64,000 bases of DNA. It comes from Arthrobacter methylotrophus (GTDB lineage: Bacteria; Actinomycetota; Actinomycetes; Actinomycetales; Micrococcaceae). The stretch covers positions 2,604,001 to 2,668,000 of the forward strand of contig NZ_BAABED010000001.1 of NCBI RefSeq assembly GCF_039539965.1, written 5' to 3'. The position numbers and the translations under genes are program-made. Under the pieces are notes generated by a model, which searched no databases, was not told the DNA's origin, and saw only the letters and a list, made by a program, of their open reading frames with translations. Positions within the stretch are counted from its first letter, which is position 1; the number at the start of each line of letters is the position of its first letter. Positions 47,513 through 57,135 of the stretch are shown here, in pieces.

Positions 47513-49492
47513 ATGGCCGACTACCCGACAGAATCGGATGAAACCCTCGCGAACCTGCTGCATGAACAACGGCGATTCCCCCCGGAAGCCGGCTTTTCCG
47601 CCGAGGCCAACGCGACGTCGTCGGACTATGACATGGCCGACGACGACAGGCTGGCGTTCTGGGCCCGCCAGGCGGAGCGGCTGGATTGGTCGCAAAAATG
47701 GACCGAAGTCCTGGACTGGTCCAACGCGCCATTCGCCAAATGGTTCGTCGGGGGCAAACTCAATGCCGCCTATAACTGCCTGGACCGGCATGTGGCCGCC
47801 GGTCGCGGAGACAAAGTCGCCTACTACTTTGAAGGAGAAGGCGGAGACACCCGTACCATCACCTACGCCCAGCTCACGCACATGGTCTGCCAGGCGGCGA
47901 ACACCCTGAGCGATTTGGGCGTCACTGCTGGAGACCGGGTGGCCATCTACATGCCGATGATTCCGGAAACCGTGGTGTCAATGCTGGCTTGCGCCCGAAT
48001 AGGAGCCCCCCACACAGTCGTGTTCGGCGGGTTCTCCGCGGACGCCCTCCGGACGCGGATCCACGACTGCGATGCCCGGATTGTCATAACCTCCGATGGC
48101 GCCTACCGCCGCGGCAAGGCTATCGGGCTGAAGTCCGCCGTTGACGAGGCCCTGCTGGACTGTCCCGACGTCCGCAACGTCCTGGTGGTCCGTCGCACCG
48201 GCCAGGAGGTCGGCTGGACACCGGGGCGCGATATCTGGTGGCACGAATCAGTTGAGCTGGCTTCCGCCGATCACCAAGCCGAGGCATTCGACGCCGAACA
48301 TCCGCTGTACGTGATGTACACCTCGGGAACCACGGGCAAGCCCAAGGGCATTCTGCACACCACCGGCGGCTACTTGACCGCCTGCGCCTATACCCACTGG
48401 GCCGTGTTCGATCTCAAAGCCGAGTCCGATATCTTTTGGACAGCCGCGGACATCGGCTGGGTGACCGGGCACAGCTACATCGTGTACGGGCCTCTGGCCA
48501 ACGGCGCCACCTCCGTGCTCTACGAAGGCACTCCTGACACGCCGCACCAAGGCCGCTGGTGGGAAATCATCGACAAGTACAAGGTCTCGATTCTCTACTG
48601 CGCGCCGACCGCTATCCGGACGTTCATGAAGTGGGGCGCCCAGATACCGGCCAAGTACAGCCTCGGGAGCCTGCGCGTCATCGGCACGGTAGGCGAGCCG
48701 ATCAACCCTGCCGCGTACATGTGGTATCGGGAGAACATCGGGCACAGCCGGACGCCTGTGGTGGACACCTGGTGGCAGACCGAGACCGGGTCGATCATGA
48801 TCAGTCCCCTCCCTGGAGTCACGGCAGGCAAGCCCGGCGCCGCGATGAAGGCCCTCCCGGGGGTCGTCGCCGACGTCGTGGATGACTCGGGTGCATCGGT
48901 CGCCAACGGTTCCGGCGGCTACCTGGTGCTGAGGGAACCCTGGCCGTCCATGTTGCGCACCATTTGGGGCGACGACGACCGCTACGTCGAGACGTATTGG
49001 TCACGGTTCCCGGGGCTCTACTTTACGGGCGACGGCTCGAAAAAGGACGAGGACGGGGATATTTGGCTCATGGGACGAGTAGACGATGTGATGAACGTGG
49101 CAGGGCACCGCCTTTCGACCACGGAAATCGAATCGGCCCTCGTCTCCCATGCGAAAGTCGCCGAAGCCGCCGTCGTCGGCGCTACGGACGAAACCACTGG
49201 GCAAGGCATCGTCGCCTTCGTCATCCTCCGCAGCGAGGCGGGCGACGGCGGTCCGGAGGTCGTGCAGGAGCTTCGTGAACATGTGGCCAAGGAAATCGGC
49301 AAGATCGCTCGGCCCCGACAAATCATGGTGGTGGCCGAGCTTCCCAAGACCCGGTCCGGCAAGATCATGCGACGGCTGCTCAAAGACGTCGCACAGGACC
49401 GGCCGATTGGAGATGTCACTACCCTGGCGGACTCGTCGGTGATGGACCTGATCAAGGCCGGCATGCCGGGCGGCGCGGGAGGCTCGCACTAG
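47513..49492 (+). CDS. acs: Acetyl-CoA synthetase
   Basis: The 659-residue AMP-forming enzyme activates acetate to acetyl-CoA. The ATP-binding P-loop-like motif is YTSGTTGKPKG. TWWQTETGSIM and YFTGDGSKKDEDGDIWLMGRVDDV are typical of Acs. The C-terminal lysine that receives regulatory acetylation lies in KTRSGKIMRR. A GTG at 47510 directly precedes the chosen ATG. With the transporter six bases upstream it forms an acetate uptake and activation unit. Confidence 0.95.
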   Translation: MADYPTESDETLANLLHEQRRFPPEAGFSAEANATSSDYDMADDDRLAFWARQAERLDWSQKWTEVLDWSNAPFAKWFVGGKLNAAYNCLDRHVAAGRGDKVAYYFEGEGGDTRTITYAQLTHMVCQAANTLSDLGVTAGDRVAIYMPMIPETVVSMLACARIGAPHTVVFGGFSADALRTRIHDCDARIVITSDGAYRRGKAIGLKSAVDEALLDCPDVRNVLVVRRTGQEVGWTPGRDIWWHESVELASADHQAEAFDAEHPLYVMYTSGTTGKPKGILHTTGGYLTACAYTHWAVFDLKAESDIFWTAADIGWVTGHSYIVYGPLANGATSVLYEGTPDTPHQGRWWEIIDKYKVSILYCAPTAIRTFMKWGAQIPAKYSLGSLRVIGTVGEPINPAAYMWYRENIGHSRTPVVDTWWQTETGSIMISPLPGVTAGKPGAAMKALPGVVADVVDDSGASVANGSGGYLVLREPWPSMLRTIWGDDDRYVETYWSRFPGLYFTGDGSKKDEDGDIWLMGRVDDVMNVAGHRLSTTEIESALVSHAKVAEAAVVGATDETTGQGIVAFVILRSEAGDGGPEVVQELREHVAKEIGKIARPRQIMVVAELPKTRSGKIMRRLLKDVAQDRPIGDVTTLADSSVMDLIKAGMPGGAGGSH

Positions 49493-49529
49493 CCGACAGC
49501 ATCCGGACCGACAGCATCCAGGCAGCGCA

Positions 49530-49575
49530 AAGGAGCCCTTCCGGCCGGAAATTTCTGCGGCCGGAAGGGCTCCTT
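49530..49575 (+). terminator. Strong intrinsic terminator after acs
   Basis: AAGGAGCCCTTCCGGCCG pairs with its perfect complement over 18 bases around a 10-base loop (GAAATTTCTG), followed by CTTGG. It also lies just beyond the 3' end of tRNA-Val on the other strand, so it can terminate both. Confidence 0.85.
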
Positions 49576-49577
49576 CT

Positions 49578-49652
49578 TGGTGGGCGATACTGGGTTCGAA
49601 CCAGTGACCTCTTCGGTGTGAACGAAGCGCGCTACCACTGCGCCAATCGCCC
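49578..49652 (-). tRNA. tRNA-Val(CAC)
   Basis: The minus strand folds to a cloverleaf: acceptor GGGCGAT/ATCGCCC, anticodon stem CTTCG/CGAAG around TTCACAC with anticodon CAC, and T-arm GGTTCGAAC. The CCA end is encoded. It is similar over its outer arms to the two tRNA-Val(GAC) genes at 50176 and 50428. Confidence 0.95.
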
Positions 49653-49935
49653 GTGCACAAGAAGACTAACCGACCCATGCCGGAATTCAAAAATCGGGAT
49701 GCCATACGGAATGATGCCATACGGAATAGCGACCAGGAGACCCGGCGAACTCCGTAATACCGGAAGCGAATCACATGGGTGTAACTCGCAAAATCCGCGC
49801 CGATTCAAGGAACTTACGCCCATTGCCGACCATTCGGACAGATCGATTTGGAGTTTCCCCGAACCTCCTATAGAGTTTTTACTCGTCGGAAAGCGACGGA
49901 ATGTCCCTTGCGGGCAGGCCGCCGAATAAGGCTAT

Positions 49936-50008
<73 letters not shown>

Positions 50009-50063
50009 CGCAGGACACTGTCACGGCATGAACTTCTTGGAACTCCAGGAATCGTGCTTACAC

Positions 50064-50134
50064 GGTGGGTTGGCCGAGAGGCGAGGCAGCGGCCTGCAAA
50101 GCCGTATACACGGGTTCGAATCCCGTACCCACCT
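50064..50134 (+). tRNA. tRNA-Cys(GCA)
   Basis: Acceptor GGTGGGT/ACCCACC, anticodon loop CTGCAAA with anticodon GCA, and T-arm GGGTTCGAATCCC. CCA is not encoded. It is 55 bases behind tRNA-Gly copy 1 and is present once. Confidence 0.95.
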
Positions 50135-50175
50135 CGGTGAAAACCTTGGTTTCCGGTCCAGGCCGGATTGCATTT

Positions 50176-50250
50176 GGGCGATTGGCGCAGCGGTAGCGCG
50201 CTTCCCTGACACGGAAGAGGTCACTGGTTCGATCCCAGTATCGCCCACCA
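50176..50250 (+). tRNA. tRNA-Val(GAC), copy 1
   Basis: Acceptor GGGCGAT/ATCGCCC, anticodon stem CTTCC/GGAAG around CTGACAC (anticodon GAC), and an encoded CCA. It starts the first of two tandem Val-Gly units. Confidence 0.95.
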
Positions 50251-50307
50251 GAGCAAGGCAACTTGCTTGATGATGAAAGTCCGGTTCGGCCGGTACGGCC
50301 ATCATGT

Positions 50308-50380
<73 letters not shown>

Positions 50381-50427
50381 CTTGTTTTCCACGTCCCGGC
50401 AACGGGCCGGTCGGCTCACGCCGATCC

Positions 50428-50502
50428 GGGCGATTGGCGCAGCGGTAGCGCGCTTCCCTGACACGGAAGAGGTCACTGGTTCGATCCCAGTATCGCCCAC
50501 CA
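50428..50502 (+). tRNA. tRNA-Val(GAC), copy 2
   Basis: It is identical to the copy at 50176, including the encoded CCA. Confidence 0.95.
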
Positions 50503-50559
50503 GAGCAAGGCAACTTGCTTGATGATGAAAGTCCGGTTCGAGCGGAACAGTCATCATGT

Positions 50560-50632
<73 letters not shown>

Positions 50633-50683
50633 CCACGTTTCCCTGTCCGGCAAGCGCCGGCATTCACAGCCGTATCATCCTCC

Positions 50684-50713
50684 AAAGCAGCTCCGCGGGA
50701 GCTGCTTTTTTTG
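50684..50713 (+). terminator. Intrinsic terminator of the tRNA cluster
   Basis: AAAGCAGCTC and GAGCTGCTTT form a stem with a CGCGG loop, followed by a run of seven or more T, 50 bases after the last tRNA-Gly. Confidence 0.9.
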
Positions 50714-50889
50714 TGCCCCGGGCAGGGTTATAGGAGTTATAGGACAAAACGTGTGGAAATCCCGGGCGCGTCGGGTCGTGCGGGGATCGTTTTCGCTCGG
50801 ATGTCGGATTCTGCTCCATCATTCGAATGGACAGATTCCGGTCCCTCGCACGGGACCGGCAACTTCGGCGAAGAGAATGATCCAGCAAA

Positions 50890-51200
50890 ATCCGACGGTG
50901 TCCATAGATCGTCGACCTGGACCTGGTCATGGACCTCGCCGGTCACCGGGATCCGCGGGGCAATGTTCCAGCACCAGGCCGTGCGGCGGCGGAATGACCG
51001 GGCGGCGCCGAACGAAGTGAGCGAAGACTCATTGGAGGTGCCCATCAGCCAGCCAAAGAACGCCTCGAGCTCGGAGCGTCTGCCGACGTCCTGGCGTTCA
51101 CGGAGCGGCGAGCCCGCAGCCCAGACACCGGCAGCGCTGCTCACCCGCGGCCGCCTTTCCGTTCCGCACCAACGCCTGACCGCAGCCACCCTAAGCGTCC
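50890..51200 (-). pseudogene. IS1249-like transposase relic
   Basis: The minus-strand frame reads RSELEAFFGWLMG, then SFRRRTAWCWNIAPRIPVTGEVH and QVDDLWT. That succession resembles the region of IS1249-type transposases from the end of the zinc-ribbon part to the first catalytic Asp (usually VDGTY or similar). The start codon region is degraded, and the protein ends shortly after the first catalytic position, so most of the DDE domain is missing. No terminal inverted repeats were identified. It lies directly beyond the tRNA cluster, a common insertion area. Confidence 0.55.
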
Positions 51201-51423
51201 AAAGCTTAGCTACCCCCGAAATTCACCCGCCAACACCGGGAAGCAAGCCCCTCCCATACATACGTTCTGTCTCATACCCCGGCACGCCGCCCGCATGTGG
51301 CTCGCCCGAAGATTCGGCGGGCCTAATCAATACCGCTCAGCAAAAATCACTTTATCCAACGTGATTTGGATCGCATACTTTTCTTCAGGTCTCATTCGTC
51401 CACGCCAACCGGCAGGAGCAACG
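51201..51423. other. Interval upstream of the permease gene
   Basis: There is no gene here. An imperfect CRP/GlxR-like word (CGTGATTTGGATCGCA, about 51359-51374) lies 50 bases before the permease start. It is weaker than the pair at 46707 and is noted only as a possibility. Confidence 0.3.
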
Positions 51424-52863
51424 GTGAATCAAGAAACACTTGTCCGATCGATCATGCGGAAGAAACCCATTGACGACATCGAGGAGGAGAGCAAGCACAG
51501 CGGGCTCTTCAAGAGCCTGGGCCTTTGGCAACTGACGGCCATCGGCGTTGGCGGCATCATCGGCGTCGGGATCTTCTCCCTCGCCGGACTCGTGGCGCAT
51601 GGAAGCAAGGACACCCCGGGCGTAGGCCCGGCTGTGCTGATTTCATTCCTGATTGCTGGCCTTGCGTCCGCCGCTGCCGCCCTGTCCTACGCGGAATTCG
51701 CCGGAATGATCCCCCGCGCCGGTTCGGCCTACACCTATGGGTACGTTGCCTTGGGCGAGGTCATCGGATGGTTCATAGGCTGGGACCTCCTGTTGGAGTA
51801 CATCGCCATTGTCGCCGTCGTCGCGATCGGCATTTCCGGTTACTTTGATGCGTTCCTTTCCGGGATCGGCCTCCACATGCCCGCTTGGATGACCTCGACG
51901 GTGGACGAAGGGAATGGCGGTGTCATCAACCTGCCGGCTATCCTGGTCTGCCTGCTGGTCACCTGGATCCTCAGCCGCGGAACCAAGGCATTTGGCCGCT
52001 TCGAACTCGTTGCAGTGGCCATCAAGGTAGTGCTCATCCTGTTCATCATCGGCCTGGGGATCTTCTACATCAACACCAAGAACTACAACCCGTTCATGCC
52101 CAGCGGCTTCGGGCCCGTGCTGGCAGGCTCGGCCACGGTCTTCTTCGCCGTGTTCGGCTACGACGCCATGAGTACAGCCGCCGAGGAAGCTACGGATGGC
52201 AAGAAGCACATGCCGAAAGCGATTGTGCTGTCCCTCGTCATCGCCATGCTCCTTTACGTTGCGGCGACCTTGGTGCTCACCGGGATGCAGAACTACAAGG
52301 ACATCAACCCCACCGCCGGCTTCGCCTCCGCATTCACCGGCGCCGGTCTGCCCGTCATCGCCACCATCATTTCCGTATTCGCGGTCCTGTCCATCCTGAC
52401 CGTGATGCTGACCTTCCTCCTGGGCGTCACCCGGGTCTGGTTCTCGATGAGCCGCGACGGCCTGCTTCCCGGATGGTTTGCCGGAACCGACAAGCACGGC
52501 ACCCCGCAGCGCGTCACATGGATCGCCGGCATTGCCTCGGCCTTGCTCGCCGGAGTCTTCCCCATCAAGGCCGTTGCCGATCTGACCAACATCGGCATCC
52601 TCGCGGCGTTTGTGGTGGTGTGCTTGGCGGTGATCGTCTTCCGCTACAAGAAGCCCGACGCTCCGCGCACCTTCAGGCTGCCCCTCATGCCTTTGGTGCC
52701 TGCCTTCGGCGTCCTAGCCTCGGCCTTCCTCATGATCCAGTTGCACTGGGAAACCTGGCTCCGCTTTGTGGTCTGGCTGATGGTCGGGCTGGTGATCTAC
52801 TTCACCTACGGTCGTAAGCACTCGCTCATGAATCCGGAAAGCCCACGTCACCAACAAGCGTGA
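51424..52863 (+). CDS. APC-family amino acid permease
   Basis: The 479-residue inner-membrane transporter has about twelve hydrophobic helices. The first, LTAIGVGGIIGVGIFSLAG, has the GxGIF signature of the amino acid-polyamine-organocation superfamily, and FAVFGYDAMSTAAEEATDGKKHMPKAI is the conserved helix 6-loop region. The overall pattern is that of the cationic amino acid transporter-like subgroup. The GTG at 51424 follows CAGGAG; an internal ATG at 51454 is an alternative. The substrate is unknown. It is monocistronic and flanked by pseudogenes. Confidence 0.9.
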   Translation: MNQETLVRSIMRKKPIDDIEEESKHSGLFKSLGLWQLTAIGVGGIIGVGIFSLAGLVAHGSKDTPGVGPAVLISFLIAGLASAAAALSYAEFAGMIPRAGSAYTYGYVALGEVIGWFIGWDLLLEYIAIVAVVAIGISGYFDAFLSGIGLHMPAWMTSTVDEGNGGVINLPAILVCLLVTWILSRGTKAFGRFELVAVAIKVVLILFIIGLGIFYINTKNYNPFMPSGFGPVLAGSATVFFAVFGYDAMSTAAEEATDGKKHMPKAIVLSLVIAMLLYVAATLVLTGMQNYKDINPTAGFASAFTGAGLPVIATIISVFAVLSILTVMLTFLLGVTRVWFSMSRDGLLPGWFAGTDKHGTPQRVTWIAGIASALLAGVFPIKAVADLTNIGILAAFVVVCLAVIVFRYKKPDAPRTFRLPLMPLVPAFGVLASAFLMIQLHWETWLRFVVWLMVGLVIYFTYGRKHSLMNPESPRHQQA

Positions 52864-52979
52864 CTCCTCAGGAAAACCATTTGACATCCCAGTCACGCAA
52901 TCGCTTGGCACCTCCTGAGTCTCGGGTTAGGATCGAGAACGGAGGAGCGAACTGGCTCCGCGATTGAAGGGAGGTGCCC

Positions 52980-53213
52980 GTGGGATTACTTGACGATCTG
53001 AAGGGCAAAGCTCAGGGCCTCATTGGTGGCAATGAAGAAGCCATCAAGTGCGGCATCGAGAAAGCCGGTGACGCAGGCAAGGCTCCGGCCTAGGCGGCTC
53101 CCTCCACGGATGAGGCTCCGTAGCCGGTCTTTCCGGCCAGAGCTCCCGATTACAGTTACGTCAACGGGGCACCGGTCCCGCCGCGAGGCGCCGCCGGTGC
53201 CCTAGGCGTTTAA
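52980..53213 (+). pseudogene. MT0933/Rv0909-type antitoxin gene with two in-frame TAG codons
   Basis: A GTG at 52980 behind GGGAGG begins GLLDDLKGKAQGLIGGNEEAIK, then CGIEKAGD, the hallmark of the small MT0933-like antitoxin family. The usual continuation (FVDEKTGGK) is missing. The frame goes directly to an Ala/Pro-rich tail and meets TAG at codons 38 and 48, finally ending in TAA at codon 78. The tail between the stops (AAPSTDEAP) and after them keeps a plausible composition in the same frame. Either it makes a 37-residue peptide or it is decayed. No toxin gene is adjacent. Confidence 0.6.
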
Positions 53214-53348
53214 TCGCCTGGGTTTTGCTTCGCCCGCCCGCTGGCTGCGCGCCGGCTCGGTTAACGTGAAGGACTATGCCAGCGTCACCCCTCCACACCG
53301 GACAGCCACGTCCTGTTCCCGCCTCCCGGCAACTGTCCCGCCCCCCTT

Positions 53349-54024
53349 GTGGCTGGGATCGTGACGGCGTTGGTCGGTTTCACTTCATCCTTCGCCGTCG
53401 TGCTCGCGGGCCTCAAGGCGGTCGGGGCCACACAGGAGCAGGCCGCCAGCGGACTGTTCTCCTTCACCCTCACCTTCGGGCTCGGCGTGCTCTGGCTTTC
53501 CTGGCGGTCTCGCTTGCCCGTCACGCTCGCGTGGTCGACGCCGGGCGCGGCGCTCCTCGCGGGAGCCGGCGTGCCCGGCGGCGGGTGGCCCGCCGCCGTC
53601 GGCGCCTTCCTTATCGCTGGAGTACTGATCGCCCTGACCAGTCCCTGCCGGGCTCCTGGTGGCCCTCGCCGCCATCGGCATCTACACGTGGCGGTCAACG
53701 GCGTAAGTATCCCGTCCAACGGGCTCTTGCCCGAATTGCGGTGGAGGCTCCGTTCGGCGGACATGCGATTAACCTGGCCGCACTGAGTGCCGCCCTGGCT
53801 GCCGGGGAAGAAGCTGGCGAGGACAGGGGCAGGCGCTGGATCGCGGCCTTCACCAGGGCCTGGCCTACCTCGTGCTGGCAGCCTTCTCCGCCGCGCTAGT
53901 AACCGTCGTGGCAGCGGCACCGGCGTCCGGCCTCAGTTTCGCGGGCGTCGGCGCCGCATTCTGGGCGCTTGCCGCCGGAATCCTGGTCCGCTGGGTGCTG
54001 AAAGACCGGGAACGCCGAAATTAG
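53349..54024 (+). pseudogene. benE: Benzoate transporter benE, internally deleted and frameshifted
   Basis: The first segment (AGIVTALVGFTSSFAVVLAGLKAVG to FLIAGVLIALT, up to about 53643) is the N-terminus of BenE. Then frames change: LLVALAAIGIYTWRS, next RIAVEAPFGGHAINLAALSAALAAG. The last segment, GLAYLVLAAFSAALVTVVAAAP, runs to the end at 54024. The GGHAINLAALSAAL segment is highly characteristic of BenE. Only about 225 of roughly 400 residues remain, so a large central part is gone and at least three frame changes are needed. It is a dead benzoate/H+ symporter gene. Confidence 0.75.
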
Positions 54025-54042
54025 GGCGGGGCAGCAGGGTCC

Positions 54043-55080
54043 CTAGGAGGGTTCGTGGTTCTGGCCCTCGCGCGCCAAGGCGGTCAGTCGGGACACAGCA
54101 CGGAAGTATTTCTTCATGTAGCCGCCGGTCATCATTTCCTCGGTGAAGAGCTTGTCGAACGGCACGCCGCTGGCGAGGATCGGGACGTCCTTATCGTACA
54201 AACGGTCGGCAAGCACCACGAAGCGGAGGGCGACGGCTTGCTCCGTAATGGTTTCCACATCCCGCCATACGACCGCGTCGATTCCAGCGATCAGCTTTCG
54301 ATAACGGCTGGGATGGACACCGGCGAGATGTTCGATCAGGCCGCGGAAGTCATCCATGGCCACTGTCTGGCCATCGAACTCGGCGTACATTTGCCGTTTG
54401 AGGTCTTCCGTCTTCAAGGGAGCCGGGGCGGCCGGCAATCCACGGTGGCGGAAGTCTTCGCCGTCGATCCTGACGACATCGAACTGGTCCGCGAGGACCT
54501 GGATCTCGCGCTGGAAGTCGACGGCGGCAAAGCGGCCATCTCCCAATGAACCAGGCAAGGTGTTGGAGGTTGCGGCGAGCTTCACGCCGGCGTCGGCCAG
54601 CTCACGCATGAGGCGGGACATCAATACCGTGTCGCCCGGATCGTCGAGCTCGAATTCGTCAATGCAGACAAGCTTGTAGCTGCTCAAAGCGTCCACGGTC
54701 TTGCGGAACGACAGGGCACCCACCAAGTTGGTGTACTCCACGAATGTTCCGAAGGCCTTCGGCCCCGGCGCGGAGTGCCACAAAGAAGCCAGCAGGTGGG
54801 TCTTTCCGACCCCGAACCCGCCATCGAGGTAAATGCCTGCCCTGCCGTTGACCTTCTTGCCGAAAAAGCGTTTGAACAGGCCATCTCCGTCACCGGCGCC
54901 TACCGTCGCCCCAAACGCTTCCAGGGACTTGACTGCCGCCGCTTGGCTCGGTTGGTTCGGATCGGGCCGGTAGCTGTTGAAGGACACTTCTCCGAACCGT
55001 GGCGAAGGGTAGAAACCCTTGAGAATCTCGTCCGCTGAGACCGCCGGTGTGCGTGCGGCGAGCTGTTCGATCTGTACCAA
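54043..55080 (-). CDS. zapE: ZapE-like (AFG1 family) ATPase
   Basis: The 345-residue P-loop ATPase of the AFG1/LACE1/ZapE family is cytoplasmic and in E. coli associates with the division ring. Features seen are FNSYRPDPNQ, the P-loop GGFGVGKTHLLASLWH, the Walker B LVCIDEFELDDPGDT and SNTLPGSLGDGRF. The C-terminal part includes LVLADRLYDKDVPILASG (written here as VVLADRLYDKDVPI). The start is uncertain: a TTG at 55080 fits the family N-terminus, while the open frame extends to 55221. It is divergent from the sulfurtransferase gene. Confidence 0.88.
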   Translation of the reverse strand: MVQIEQLAARTPAVSADEILKGFYPSPRFGEVSFNSYRPDPNQPSQAAAVKSLEAFGATVGAGDGDGLFKRFFGKKVNGRAGIYLDGGFGVGKTHLLASLWHSAPGPKAFGTFVEYTNLVGALSFRKTVDALSSYKLVCIDEFELDDPGDTVLMSRLMRELADAGVKLAATSNTLPGSLGDGRFAAVDFQREIQVLADQFDVVRIDGEDFRHRGLPAAPAPLKTEDLKRQMYAEFDGQTVAMDDFRGLIEHLAGVHPSRYRKLIAGIDAVVWRDVETITEQAVALRFVVLADRLYDKDVPILASGVPFDKLFTEEMMTGGYMKKYFRAVSRLTALAREGQNHEPS

Positions 55081-55288
55081 TGCGGTCCGTTCTTCGTGTC
55101 GTAAGTCCCCAGCAAGAATACCGGCAATGGCATGGCCCCGGCGGACACGTGATGAAGGCCATATTTCACCATATGAACGGAAGGGAGCTTTAGTCCCCGG
55201 GCATCGATACTGTGGATTCAATGCCGGGTAGGTCCTATCGTCCGGCGCCGCCCGGTGTCAGTGAAAGTGTCAGTGAAAGGCCATAGCT

Positions 55289-56212
55289 ATGTCCTACCCC
55301 GTTGAACAGAACGAGAAGTTCGCCGCGTACGCCCACCCCGAACGCCTGGTGTCCACCGAATGGCTTGCCGCGGCCATTGAAGGCGGCGCCCTCGGCGACG
55401 GCAAGCTGGTTGTTGTCGAATCCGACGAGGACGTTCTCCTGTACGAGACCGGCCACATTCCGGGAGCAGTCAAGATCGACTGGCACACGGACTTGAACGA
55501 TGAAGTCACCCGGGACTACGTAGACGGTGCGGCTTTCGCGGCCTTGGCAGCCGCCAAGGGTATCTCCCGCGACACCACCGTGGTGATCTACGGTGACAAG
55601 TCCAACTGGTGGGCCGCCTACGCTCTCTGGGTGTTCACGCTCTTTGGCCACGAAGACGTCCGGCTCCTGGACGGTGGCCGCGACAAGTGGATTGCCGAAG
55701 GCCGCGATATCACCACTGAAGTGCCGCAGCCTGCCCGGGGCGAGTACCCCGTTGTCGAACGCAACGATGCACCAATCCGTGCCTTCAAAGACGACGTCCT
55801 GGCTCACTTCGGCAAGCCGCTCATCGATGTCCGCTCCCCCGAGGAATACACGGGCCAGCGCACGCACATGCCGGCCTACCCCGAAGAGGGTGCCCTGCGC
55901 GGCGGCCACATTCCCACCGCTGCCTCCATCCCATGGGCACGCGCTGCCGCCGAAGACGGCACCTACCGCAACCGCACTGAACTTGAGGACCTCTACCTCG
56001 GCGAAGCCGGCCTCGCAGCAGGCGACGACGTTGTGGCGTATTGCCGCATCGGCGAACGTTCCAGCCACACCTGGTTCGCCCTGAAGTACCTGCTCGGTTT
56101 CGAAACGGTCCGCAATTACGACGGTTCCTGGACTGAGTGGGGCAATGCCGTGCGCGTACCGATCGCCAAGGGCGCTGAGCGAGGATCCGTCCCCGCACTC
56201 GCCGGAAAGTAG
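55289..56212 (+). CDS. Thiosulfate sulfurtransferase (two-domain rhodanese)
   Basis: The 307-residue protein has two rhodanese domains. The N-terminal one has [17 protein letters not shown] but lacks a catalytic Cys. The C-terminal one carries the active-site loop [13 protein letters not shown] with its Cys near residue 252 and a CRIGERS motif typical of actinobacterial CysA/SseA-type enzymes. It transfers sulfane sulfur from thiosulfate to acceptors such as cyanide or thiols. A short direct repeat (GTCAGTGAAAG twice, 55257-55279) precedes the gene. sufE follows 89 bases later and probably uses related sulfur chemistry. Confidence 0.93.
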   Translation: MSYPVEQNEKFAAYAHPERLVSTEWLAAAIEGGALGDGKLVVVESDEDVLLYETGHIPGAVKIDWHTDLNDEVTRDYVDGAAFAALAAAKGISRDTTVVIYGDKSNWWAAYALWVFTLFGHEDVRLLDGGRDKWIAEGRDITTEVPQPARGEYPVVERNDAPIRAFKDDVLAHFGKPLIDVRSPEEYTGQRTHMPAYPEEGALRGGHIPTAASIPWARAAAEDGTYRNRTELEDLYLGEAGLAAGDDVVAYCRIGERSSHTWFALKYLLGFETVRNYDGSWTEWGNAVRVPIAKGAERGSVPALAGK

Positions 56213-56301
56213 TCCGGAACCTCTGTGCCTTGCCATCTTGGACTGGGCCATTTTGAGCGATCCAGAGCCAAAGCTGCCCGGACGTGCGTAAGCTGGAAGC
56301 G

Positions 56302-56757
56302 ATGAGTACCAATACTTTGCCCGCCGCATTGGCGGAAATTGTCGATGACTTCCAGGCACTGACCGAGCCGGACCGCCTTCAGCTCTTGCTTGAGTTCTCG
56401 CGCGAACTCCCGGCGTTGCCGGAACGGCTTCTGGACCACCCTGAACTGCTGGAGCAGGTGGTGGAGTGCCAGTCACCCCTGTTCCTGACCGTTGAACAGG
56501 AACAGAAGCCCGACGGCGTGGCCTACCGTTTGTTCTTCAAGGCACCGCCGGAGGCGCCCACCACGCGCGGCTTTGCGGGTGTCCTGCGCGAAGGCCTGGA
56601 CGGATTGACTGCCGCGGAGATCCTGGCTGTTCCTGATGACATGCCGGAATTGCTGGGCCTTACGCGGGCCATCACGCCGTTGCGCATGCGTGGCATGACC
56701 GCCATGCTGGGGCGCATCAAGCGCAAGGTCGCCGCGGCGGACCGTTTGTCGTCCTGA
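56302..56757 (+). CDS. sufE: SufE family cysteine desulfurase-activating protein
   Basis: The 151-residue protein has the SufE fold: LAEIVDDFQALTEPDRLQLLLEFS at the N-terminus, the sulfur-accepting Cys in VVECQSPLFL near residue 54, and the conserved C-terminal TPLRMRGMTAMLGRIKR. SufE proteins receive persulfide from a SufS desulfurase. Here the gene follows a rhodanese, as is common in actinobacteria, which suggests a sulfur-relay pair. The ATG at 56302 is favoured over an upstream GTG. Confidence 0.92.
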   Translation: MSTNTLPAALAEIVDDFQALTEPDRLQLLLEFSRELPALPERLLDHPELLEQVVECQSPLFLTVEQEQKPDGVAYRLFFKAPPEAPTTRGFAGVLREGLDGLTAAEILAVPDDMPELLGLTRAITPLRMRGMTAMLGRIKRKVAAADRLSS

Positions 56758-56774
56758 GCCGGAATACACCGCGA

Positions 56775-57106
56775 ATGGCCAAGAAACAGGCTTCTCAGGG
56801 AACGCCGGCCACAGCCATATTGGCTGCGGCCGGCGTTCCCTTCACTCTGCACCCGTATGCACACGATCCTTCGGCGGCCAGCTACGGGCTCGAGGCGGCG
56901 GAAGTCCTCGGAATCGAGCCTGGCCGGGTCTTCAAGACTCTGATGGTCGACGTCGAAGGCAAACTTGCCGTGGGAATCGTTCCGGTCAGTGGAACCTTGG
57001 ATCTCAAAGCAATCGCCGCGGCCTGGACATTGAGCTAGATCCTGCGGACCTTATCCGGCTGACCGGCGCCCGTACCGCTCCGATCGGCAGCCACGCCACT
57101 AGCGGT
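56775..57106 (+). pseudogene. ybaK: Cys-tRNA(Pro) deacylase ybaK with internal deletion
   Basis: The gene starts well (TPATAILAAAGVPFTLHPYAHDP, AASYGLEAAEVLGI, VFKTLMVDVEGKLAVGIVPV) and follows the YbaK pattern up to LDLKAIAAA. At about 57020 the sequence jumps in another frame to GLDIELDPADLIRLTGARTAPIGS, the family C-terminus. About 45 codons between these parts, including the conserved GYV-GGISP region, are missing. The original frame ends at 57038 after 87 residues. The product would lack the editing pocket, so this is a deletion pseudogene. Confidence 0.8.
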
Positions 57107-57135
57107 CGCTGGGTGCAGGGCAGGCAGCGGTGCGC

